A stretch of DNA of 60,000 bases from Phoronis australis. Taxonomy: Eukaryota > Phoronida > Phoronidae. This document shows positions 10,901 to 20,400 of this stretch, in pieces (the first letter of the stretch is position 1; each line of letters opens with the position of its first letter). The stretch is from contig NMRA01000003.1 in NCBI GenBank assembly GCA_002633005.1, forward strand, positions 1,918,727 through 1,978,726. Direction: 5' to 3'. Under the pieces are notes generated by a model. It did not search any database. It was not told the DNA's origin and saw only the letters and a list, made by a program, of their open reading frames with translations. The position numbers and the translations under genes were made by a program.

Positions 10901-13900
10901 ATTTCAGACATTGCGTTTTTGGAAATAGATTTGGCAGTTTATCAAGTTGATGAAACTAGCTGTCATCACAACCTCTTCACGGGTCCTACTAGTTTGTAAT
11001 ATCAAGGAGAAAGATTATTTGCCGTTGATGGTAATTCTTAAATTTGGGAAGACTATTGCATTTTTCTAAAACTTGGAGCAAGCTCTGACCTTATGAAAAA
11101 TAATTCTATTTTTCATTGTCCCAAACTGAAGAATTTTTACCATAAGAGGCAACTTGAGACAAGTTTGCAATGATAAATGGTCTATGGTCAAAACCAAAGA
11201 AGGTAGAAGGCAGGTTTGTAGTAGCTTTTTTTAAAAGCACCTTAATGAAGCTTTGAAACGTGTTTTGCAATGAAAATTGCAACTGTGTTTACCCTTACAG
11301 CAATATACAGTAGTGTCAGTAAACCCTTCCAATAAAAATTGTACCATGTTCTCCACTGTGCTGATAGTTGATGAAGAAAGACACGCTACTGAGGAGGTTA
11401 TCTTCGACAGGGGGACATGCTTGTATTTCAAAAACCAGAGCATACTATTGTGATGAGGATAATAGTCACTCATATAAGGGTTCGGCATTTTGAGTACCAG
11501 TTTTCTCCACTGAATAATGGGGATCAAACTGGTCCTCAAAATCCATGTAAGTGACTATTGCTGTAACCGATACAATAGTCAAGAGAACCTCCTTGTACCT
11601 CAGTAACCAGAGCATAATATGAGGAGTACCTTAGATAGGAGGACCTGCTTGTACTTGAGTAGCCAGAGTAAGTAGGCAGGTGCAGTAGGTTGTTTGGATT
11701 GACTGCCAGAGAAACTCAACTTCCAGCTCTGTAAAAGACCACATTGATGACTAGCCAACTTCGAAGCCATTACACATTAAAAATATGGCCACGTAACTGA
11801 CTACTTATTTACTGTTTTGTTACATATCTTGTATCCGCTCTATAGGTGCATAGGTCGAAAACCCACTCAAGGTCTCGTTTGCATATTCCCCATTGTCCAA
11901 CAGAAATAGGTCCATTGCAACAACACTCACTCATCCAGAGCTGACAAACTGGGCAAAGGGCAAACCAAAGTTAATTCATTGGACCCTAATGCCAACAACA
12001 GGCATGGCAGTACACCTGCATTCAGAGCAGGATGCTGACAAGCTGCGTTGTGCAAACAATGACTCTCAAATTTGGATCCCCACTCGAGAAGATATTACAC
12101 AACCCAATAATCTTTTTGGACTTAAATTTTAGAATATTAGGATATTCCCAGTTCAATCGGATTGAAGACATTTGAACCTGTCTAACTGTTATTACATGTC
12201 ATTTTGGTCAGTCATCAGTTAATTGAATCCTTGTGTTTAATATGTTTTTCTTCATGGAACAGGTCCGATAAGTATCAAGACATGTTTGCTGGTAGAAAAA
12301 ACTTGTGTAATCACTTTTGAGAGTATTACAAAAAGCTTCAGATGGCGGATTCCTTTTAGAAAATATGAATGACTATTTCGGAAGAGAGTAGAGAAATGTA
12401 TGTTTTTAGAATAATTGGAATTAATACTTTTTTCAAGACAATCATTAGGATTAAAGTGGATGAAAATCATATCATTGTCAAGCCTTATCTCCCAGGCAAA
12501 ATGAGCAAATGCAAGAACAAAATGAAGTGAAAAGATGGGGAATACTTACTTCCTTAGTTTGTTGCATACATCCTAGAGATCCTATCTTTGAGTAGACCTC
12601 GTGCAACTTGAGCAGACAAGGCAGGAACTGGTAAGTGCACAAGTCGATGTGAGCCTGATGGAGTTGTAGAATGAGATCACACTCCATGCTATAATATCAG
12701 AGGCAATCTGTTGACTATGTGAACTGATATGTGCTATAATATCAGAGGCAATCTGTTGGCTATGTGAACTGATATGTGCTATAATATCAGAGGCAATCTG
12801 TTGGCTATGTGAACTGATATGTGCTATAATATCAGAGGCAATCTGTTGGCTATGTGAACTGATATGTGCTATAATATCAGAGGCAATCTGTTGGCTATAT
12901 GAACTGATATGTGCACAAGTCGATGTGAGCCAGGTGGAGTTGTAGAATGAGATAATACTCCATGTTACATCAGAGACAGTCTGTTGGCAATATGCAGTAC
13001 TGGTTTCACACTTAGTAAAAATAAAGGGACCTAGATAATTCCAAGGTGGGACTAAGTATACATACGTAATGAGAGTTCATGAATATGAGACAAACAATAT
13101 TTTCTCATATAGATTACGAGTTGTTACAACCACCTGGTTTATCACTTCTGTCAAAAAAGAACAAGCTCAACTTTAGAGTGCTGTAGTACGACACGACTCT
13201 AAGACATTGAATCTACTTTCTGTTTTTGCATTATAGAATAGCAAGCCGGAACAATTATGTGTAAATTCATGGCCAACAGAACAAACAAAATTTCAACAAG
13301 AGCCATTAACACAACCATATCCAAAATTCAAATGACCATCTGTCTAAATTTATTTCCTTGTTAATCATACCCTGCGTCTTACCTGAATGTTGACTTAAGT
13401 TGACTCAGTATAGGATGGTGGAAGTACTTTTGATATGTTTGTATTATGTCAGTGATGACGAGAACTAAGTCATCATAGTTGACAAATCTCATGGAGCCCA
13501 TTGTTGCCATCTGTTCATAGGTGCAAATGTTAAGAAGCACACAGTGTACTAACACACATGTAGCTCTCAAGAACAGCCATGAATGAATTTTTTTAGGTAT
13601 AAAACGCGCATTTTTAATGATTTCCATTGAAAAAATTCTGAATTAGGCCACACATGGGAAATGTAACAGCCTCAACTTGATTTCACACTAACGTAAAATA
13701 TAACAATTATTACTTAAGTATTTGTGATGTGTTGATGCAATGAAATGGCATAGTGTTTTATCACTTTGCATTACCACTTCTATGACATGACAAGCATGCT
13801 CCAGCAGCAAACGTCAACCGCACTTCTAGAAGGCGTATCATTCATACATTGAGAAAATGCCAAAAATTGGGAACAGTCTCTTAGAACTTCACGAACAGAA

Positions 13901-16004
13901 CATTTGTAGTTGCAGCACTAATAGTTTGCACATAACTGACATTTCAGGCTGGACTATTCTAAACATGTAGGGGGTAATAAAACAATTATCTTCTCAGCCA
14001 GGACCATAAACCCTTATTTAGACTGTGTTTATTTACACACTGGCCAACGACAATGGTGTGACTAAGAGCAGGGTTCTCAAAGAACTGCACTCACTGACCT
14101 TGCATATCATCTTCAGAGGGCCTATTGTGTGTAAAGGACACCGATGATTTACAAAGTTCCAAGCCACTACGTAGACTAGTTACCCCCCTCCAAGTCCAAA
14201 ATGACACTGCAGTTGCAGCCTCATCAGTAGAATATTTTTTAAACAGGAGACACTGGTTTCACATGACTGACCATTGTTGCTGTGCAAACAAGAAAGAACG
14301 GTAGACACTGCTCGTGAGAGAAAAACATGCAATGGAAAAAAAATAACAGTAGGCAATTAATAAAAAGGATATAAGTCCATCAACTTCAACCTTGCTGTGA
14401 CAAAGTGGACAAGCTGACCACACAAATGACCCAGTAGTCTTTCCAGAGATGAACGATGGTCATGTGACACGTCAGGCTTCATTCCTAGATCTTCAACTCT
14501 CCGAAAATCAGTCATTACAGCATTGTAAGAAGAGCGTAGATTCTAGTATGAAAACAAGTAAGAGTTTATTTATTTAATCGTAATATTTAAAATGAGGGTG
14601 ACCTCTTCAGTGAAAGCACTGCTTTCCAAGAGGGCCCTCAAAATAAATGGTAATAATCAAATGGGCATGTCTTGAGAGCTTTTACCTTTGGCTACGGAAG
14701 TTGTTTTTATATTTTAATACAGTCAATTAGCAATTTTACATTTGACTATGCAATTTAGTGACTGCTTCTGTAGCTAGATTTGCTTATTAATTCAATTTTG
14801 AAGTGCCGCAAGTGATTTATCGTTGATCCAATTAATCTTTGTGTGTTAACTTTTTAGGTGTACGGAAATGTTGGGGATTTCAAAAAGAAGACCATTCGAA
14901 TATCAAGAAATGTTCTGCAAGACAAGTGTCAAATTAAACAATGATCCTAAATCTAAATATTTATACAACAGAAGTTTTTGTCCCTTAAAAATGTTCTAGA
15001 ATTTGTTCTACATCATTGAGAGCCTGAAAAGCAGATTCACCAATGGACACACAAGTGACATTGTTTGTGATGGAAGCATAATTGATAATTAATTGTTGTC
15101 ACATACAAAAACAACAAAAGATTACAAAATTGGTCACATATGTCAAATGCTCACATCTTTTCTTCCAAACCAGTTCTTGACACCAAGATATGCCATGCAG
15201 GAATAGTTCTTTTCTGCCGTGACAAAGTTGACCAGTGCCTTCACCATTTGAATCCAAACAGGACTTGAGCTGGTAGGGTGTTCTCTTTCCCTCTCCTGTG
15301 GTTGACAGTTAAATTTATTATAATGCAGGCGAACTCGCCAATGAAGTTTGAACAGTAATGCAGGAAAGTTTGCAGGCACATTCGCTGCAATTGGCCGCAT
15401 CCATAACAAAGAAAACTTAACAAGTACATATTAGTGTTGTTGCGCAAAGTATGGCTGTTGAGGAAATATACACTGCATCAGTCAGCTATATAGTTTTATT
15501 CACACATATCTACTGTAGTCATAGCCACATCCTAAAATACCAGAGCGCCACCCTGTTTCTGTACTTCTAAACCCATAATGCTGTGCATCTGCAATGTGCT
15601 TATTCTCACAATTGTTCCCTGCTGCCATGCTAATCTCATTTTCACATCAAAATAATTATTCCTCAATCTAATCCCAGAAAGCTTTACAGCTGCACAATTA
15701 GAGGCAATACTGATATCAACAAGAGTGACATGTGGTGGGTGGGGCACTATATATCTTTCCATACTTCTACCACTTAGTTCACAAATTAGTACATTATGTC
15801 ATAAGCAGGTTGATCATGAAATGCATTATCACCTCCATAAAGGAGAGAACCAATCCAGGACATTGCTATCCCTTTTGCTAATTAGTTCTTACTAAACCTT
15901 ACCATTTTCTCTTTTGCTTTGTCATAAGCAAACTGGCTGAGACACACAAAGAACGACTCGAGGAAGGCTTGCTCCTGAGACACCAATTGAGATGTGGCTG
16001 CCAT
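7953..16004 (-). CDS. KICS2: KICSTOR subunit KICS2 (C12orf66 homologue)
   Basis: KICS2 is part of the KICSTOR scaffold, which holds GATOR1 on lysosomes so that mTORC1 responds to nutrients. Exons in transcript order are 15903-16004, 15155-15295, 14373-14542, 13383-13520, 12550-12688, 11630-11728, 10496-10593, 9220-9369 and 7953-8228. Conserved blocks include SQFAYDKAKEKM near the N-terminus, the DFYEQM join, YFHHPILSQLKSTF, KYKQVLLSK, GPGYHPPNKFTEPPKG, VHWPNV and the end SSLRPGSKG. The placed exons give about 437 residues, against 445 in human as I recall it. Phase shows that a microexon of about 16 nt (ISSFI-type) is missing between exons 7 and 8; I could not find it. Intron 3 appears to be U12-type AT-AC. 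Exons 5 and 6 have decayed partial copies next to them. The gene is head-to-head with ACOX1. Confidence 0.92.
8688..8950. mobile_element. Short inverted-repeat element (MITE-like) with a poly-C gap
   Basis: The ends are inverted copies: TGCGTGCACCCAG near 8689-8701 and CTGGGTGCGCACA near 8937-8949. Inside are GGGGGGCTC motifs and a C homopolymer interrupted by seven Ns (8918-8924), so the true length is uncertain. A related end with GCGCGCACCCAG and GGGGG occurs at about 52083. It lies in the last intron of KICS2. Confidence 0.6.
11401..11620 (-). pseudogene. Two decayed copies of the 3' end of KICS2 exon 6
   Basis: The real exon 6 ends, in transcript direction, with CTCTGGCTACTCAAGTACAA and then a GTACTC donor. 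Two similar segments follow within 230 bases: about 11581-11620 and about 11402-11443. Both keep the CTCTGGTT...TACAAG core, but neither keeps an intact donor after the copied part. They look like local tandem duplications of the exon end that have decayed into intron. Confidence 0.65.
12688..12912. repeat. 45-bp minisatellite, five units, at the KICS2 exon 5 acceptor
   Basis: Units start at 12688, 12733, 12778, 12823 and 12868 and are nearly identical. Each contains ATAATATCAG, which on the - strand gives CTGATATTATAGC, the sequence that forms the true 3' splice site of KICS2 exon 5 at 12689-12690. The array therefore repeats an acceptor-like site five times directly upstream of the exon, on the transcript strand. 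Confidence 0.9.
12911..12985 (-). pseudogene. Partial duplicate of KICS2 exon 5
   Basis: The stretch beginning GTGCACAAGTCGATGTGAGCC nearly repeats the first third of exon 5 at about 12634-12688. In transcript direction it still reads open as LILQLHLAHIDLCTYQ, with LILQLHQAHIDLCTYQ in the real exon. Its acceptor has changed from TATAG to TGTAA, so it should no longer splice. With the 45-bp array it marks one local duplication history. Confidence 0.8.
13521..14372 (-). other. U12-type AT-AC intron of KICS2 (intron 3)
   Basis: In transcript direction the intron starts ATATCCTTTTT at 14372, matching the minor-spliceosome 5' site. It ends ...TTCTTAACATTTGCAC at 13521, with a TTCTTAAC-type branch site about ten bases before a terminal AC. 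Joining across AT-AC restores the codon TTC and gives ...LMDFYEQMAT..., which aligns with the human ...ADFYEKMYT... block. No GT donor nearby gives this protein. Confidence 0.85.
14562..14625 (-). mobile_element. LINE 3'-tail fragment
   Basis: TTTATTTATTTAATCGTAATATTTAAAATGAGGGT resembles the 3' end of the LINE at 55.76-57.24 kb (ATTTATTGATGTAATATTTACAATGAGGGT, near 55765-55805). On the - strand it has an AATAAATAAA-type tail. It ends about 20 bases upstream of the KICS2 exon 3 acceptor at 14543-14544. Confidence 0.55.
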
Positions 16005-16976
16005 GTCTATCAATTCTGTGTTAAACTCATGTGATCATACTCCTTGTCAGTACTGGTAAAGAATAATCAGTCTCAGATGTCTGCATCTTGAAAACCCATG
16101 ACTGTTATGAGTGACCACGTTCTTATGATGTAACCTGAAAATTTATGAGCTTGGTCAGTAGAAATAGCAAACTGTCAGTTCATTCTAAGCCCAGCAATCA
16201 CTTCTGAACTGAGTAAGGAACCAGACAAGACCAATTTTATAACACTAAGTGACTTAAGTCAATTTTTTTTAAAAAGCTCAAGTTAGATGCTGCAAAAAAT
16301 TTAGGGTGACTTCCAACATACTTTATTGACAGTGGAGTGCAATGGAGTTGGAGTCCCTTTTTTACATACATAGTGTATGATAGGCATGTTCTAAAAATGA
16401 AGATAAAATTCATAAATCTCCCATACAAAGCACTGCAAATTTGCATAGGTTTTGAAAGGAGACCATAATTTACTTGCAATATTGTGTCAAGTGGAGTTAA
16501 GCAATCGATCAGAACCCCAAACAGGCACTACATCACATTTCTCAACTGGCAACTATGAATGCTGGTTTTGACAGGAGAAATGCATCTTTAAATCAGGTTA
16601 AGTGGTCTAAATATCAACGCTAAACTACAGTAGATTTATACACAGCGCGCTCCTACTTTTACCCCATCCGCCAAGAGTGAACACAGTAAAAATGGCCAGT
16701 TGCCGATTTCGGCAACAGAATGAAGGATTTTTCGAAGAAAAGGTTTGATAACGCGAGTATTTGTTCGAGCTGGAAGGAATTAAAGACATCATGGCCTCCT
16801 AAAGGTGTCCGTCTAAGGGCAAAAGGCAACGTGACTTTGATGTTTTAAGCAGTGTGAGGCATAATTTGCCGAAAACCTTCGGGCGTATTAAGCTCCTACA
16901 GGAGCTTCACAGTCTTTACTGGCCAGCTAGCGACGGTGGTCACAGTCTATGTTTAGCCTAGGTATTACTTGCCAGC

Positions 16977-17225
16977 TTGGTGCAAAATTGGCTCCTTATA
17001 ATACAATGTATAGGAACACAGGTCGCTTGCTGGCTAGGTTTTGCGACGGGAGGCTGGTTTATAGCCGTTTTAAGACAACAACAGACACAGAATTCACAAA
17101 AGCTGCAAAGACAAATATACGATCTGCACTTGCCAGCAATAAAACTGGAAGACAAAACTAAAATTAAACGCGTGAAAGGTCTCATAGGATGTTTTCAACT
17201 TCCGCTCTCGTATATTGGAGGTTAA
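16977..17225 (+). CDS. Possible small single-pass membrane protein, 82 residues
   Basis: I do not recognise this ORF. It starts MVQNWLLIIQC and has one long hydrophobic stretch at about residues 4-31 with few charges. A polar, basic tail rich in Gln and Lys follows (QQQTQNSQKLQ, then KTKIKRVKG). TAA at 17223-17225 is followed 53 bases later by AATAAA at about 17279, a plausible poly(A) signal. It lies between the divergent KICS2 and ACOX1 genes, in the ACOX1 orientation. A short ATG frame at 16692 could be an upstream exon or upstream ORF. It could equally be chance in a promoter region or a 5' UTR exon. The length and predicted segment fit the loose class of small integral membrane proteins, but no family match is claimed. 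Confidence 0.35.
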   Translation: MVQNWLLIIQCIGTQVACWLGFATGGWFIAVLRQQQTQNSQKLQRQIYDLHLPAIKLEDKTKIKRVKGLIGCFQLPLSYIGG

Positions 17226-17464
17226 TTTTGTATTATTGTTCATCAATTTTGGGGGAAAGTAGGCATTCTTGTCTACAATAAAACTTTTGTTAAAAGGGTC
17301 GGTTTCTTAATTTCTGTCTTATTGTGAGGTAGATCTATATTCGAACAAGAAATTTTCGTTGTAAATATTTTTCTTCTTGCTGTTCAATATTAATATATTT
17401 GGACATATTGAATATGTTTTTTATATTTCACTTGCTTCCCACTAAACTTTAAGCACAGCATACT

Positions 17465-17477
17465 GGGTCAAAGGTTA
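17465..17477 (+). promoter_or_regulatory. DR1 nuclear-receptor site (PPRE-like) before ACOX1
   Basis: GGGTCA-A-AGGTTA is a direct repeat of the AGGTCA half-site with a one-base spacer, preceded by ATACT, close to the extended PPRE flank. It ends 20 bases before the ACOX1 start codon. Vertebrate ACOX1 is a classic PPAR-alpha target through a DR1 element. HNF4 and RXR dimers also bind DR1. Whether it works here depends on where transcription starts; it may lie in the 5' UTR. Confidence 0.6.
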
Positions 17478-17497
17478 CACTGTGGTAAAAGGTAAAG

Positions 17498-20400
17498 ATG
17501 GCTGGGTCGGTAAATCCAGAAATCCAAAACGAAAGAAATGCAGCTACGTTTGATGTCGAGACCCTGACAAACATTCTTGATGGTGGCAAAGAAAGAACAG
17601 AGAGGAGGCGATATGTTCGTGAGTTCTGTCAAATGTGTTTTACTTGTGCTCCCTCTGAACGATTGTTGAGAAATATCGGTCAAAGCTGTGCTAGACGACG
17701 TGCCCGCTTCTTCTTCTTCTCCACTGGCACTGCTTAAATGACGTTTGTATCACTTGCTGTCTAACCTGAGTGTGATTTTGAACTTGTGACTGAGATGGCA
17801 TGCCGCTGTTGCTGAACTTAGGTTTAACTTCCCTAGGTCTTTTGTGGGTTGTTAAAATAATTTTTCCCTTATGACACTATCAAAGTCTGGACTGTGTCCC
17901 ACTTATTGACTTTGATGATAATATTTTTTCTTATCTGCACTATGCAATTTTATGGTTCTTGTATTCTGAAAGGTTATAGCCAGATGTGACACTCCCAGAT
18001 TTAAGAACTGTTACTTACACTTAACATTTTACAATCGGTCAGATTCACAGCACTTTGTACTGAGTCGAGATTGAGATTTGTAGACAGAACCCGCTGTTGT
18101 CAAGAAGCCTCTTTCAGGAAGGCTGATGTAAGTCTTTGTGTTTGCATCAAAACCATTACAGATGACTTCACAGAAATAACAACATGGCTTCCTCAGTTGT
18201 TAAAAGTTAAGTTAGGATCTGAAATGGTTGCCATGCCTTGCAAAAGGCTCGTCTTGCATGCAAAACGAGAGTTACCGAGTTATACTAATTTATCACAGTT
18301 CTTTGCTGCAACATGTTACAACGCACGTATAGACATGCACACTTTAGCACTCAGAAACAGTTTATAACACGAGACAAATCCAGTCGTAGCAGATGTGTAA
18401 AAACTTGTTCATGTCTCAAACGACATGGCATGAATTACACTCTAAATCCCACCTCAAGCTCAAAGCAATTACACAAATGCTGGATCAGTTAGACACAGTC
18501 ATTCAAAACCCATTGACTTGCAAATTACTATTCAGAGCGGCAATGCTGGTTACGACAACAGATGGCCCACCATTACAGTATCATGATTTTGTTGTTTTCG
18601 GAGATGGCAACCCCATTACTAGTAGATGATATGAGAAACGGTTCTTCAATCGAACTTTAGTAAAGTTGTGTGTCATTATATTATATGTTAATTTATTTTT
18701 ATCGTGTTTCTTTCTTGTAACTTCCAGAGAGTTTGGTGCTAAAAGACCCGGAAATGCAACATAGACCGTATGCATACATGGAGAGAAAGGAGAGGTATGA
18801 AACAGCTATGAAACTTGTCACACAAAGTGCCAAGAAGATGCTGGAACATGGCTTAGATGATCCACTTGACACTTTTCATTATAAGAGGTGAGTGAAGTGA
18901 TTTCATTTTGATTAATTATAAGGATGAGTGAGGTAGAATATTAACAAGTTTCTGAACTGAAAAAAGAACAAATTTCATGCATCTATCTTCTGGATTCTTT
19001 TTAATTGTGGAAATTTTCTTCAATTTTCAGGTTGACAAATATTTGTCAATTGTCAAAACTTACATTTTCAACACTTTTGACATTGATAAAAATTCTCAAA
19101 ACGCTACTTTTTGGTACCGGGCATAGTGTTAACTTAAGTAATAACAAACTTAAAAAACAGTGAAGGTGGCCTGATGTCATTTGGGGTGCATCAGACGCAC
19201 ACAGCTTTCATGGTTGGGCCCATTGCACCAAATACCTGAGCTTAAAACATGAGAGCCTCATTATGGATCAACAGGTTCTTCGTGAAGGAAGATTTCAAGT
19301 TTGCCTGTCTCCTTTAAGAAAACGGACAGACGTTTTCATTTGTTGCCACGCACTGTGTGTTATAGGCATGTAACAGTGCCATCCAGTAGGTTGCTCCTTA
19401 GCCTATAAAAAGCTGTGCAAGACTCTTCCAGGTGTTATGGGGTTTCAACGTCAGTACCACACTGTGGACACACTGGGCTAACCACATGCCCAGTAAGGTG
19501 TCTGTGTCGGGCTACGTTACACTGGCCCATCAAAATTTGAATGACGTGTCTTATGCAGTAACAAACTTAGTCGTTTTCTTTGTATTTTTTTAAGAAATTT
19601 TAAAAACTAAAATCTTATATGTACATTATGCTAAGTTTTGAATGAAAGAAACTTAGAAAGTTTTACTTCGTGTTCAACAACATTCAAACCGAACATGAAG
19701 CTGGTGGTAAGATGTTACATTGCATTATTCAACATTTCATGTTGTTACAGCTGTGTCATGGGTCCATCAAGCAACCCATTAGCTTTACAGACTGCCATGT
19801 TTTTGCCAACTTTAAAAAGTCTATGTACAAAAGAACAGCTTGACAAATGGCTTCCGATGGCAGAACGCTACGAAATGATTGGAACATATGCACAGACTGA
19901 GTTAGGACATGGTAAGATGCTTTCTTAAAACTAAACCTCATCATTCTGGTTCTTAGTTAGTATGGAATATTACACATTATTATTCAAAAGATTGATTTAG
20001 GACAAAAATAGCATTATGTGTTCTGGTGTGCGCCTAAATTATTTTGAAATCTGTGCCTCAAGACTGACACCTGGTGGCGCTGGACAAATAAAGGATCTCG
20101 ACCCATTTCATCTAGCATCAGGTGACTTTCTTTTTAAATGCATGGAAATTTTAAAAAATACCTCATTGCTGCATCAATTAATTGAGGCAGTATAAAAACC
20201 TTTAATGCTACTTTTGATCTTTTCTAAGAGTTTTACTTGATTTAGCTAAAGTACTTTGCGATTACAACTGATTTCTGAAGTTAAATTCCAGTTTTTAGAC
20301 TTGTGAACCATAGGACATTTAAAACATATTATCCTTGTCTAGTTAGTGAAGAGGATACAAAACTGAGCGACAATTAAGATTACTTTGACAAAATAAATAG

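Noticed and set aside
12688-12912. CRISPR-like regular array
   Set aside because: The 45-bp units are contiguous with no unique spacers, in a eukaryotic intron. This is a minisatellite.
17740-18640. 98- and 78-codon frames in ACOX1 intron 1
   Set aside because: No domain or splice sites link them to ACOX1, and composition is like other intron sequence.
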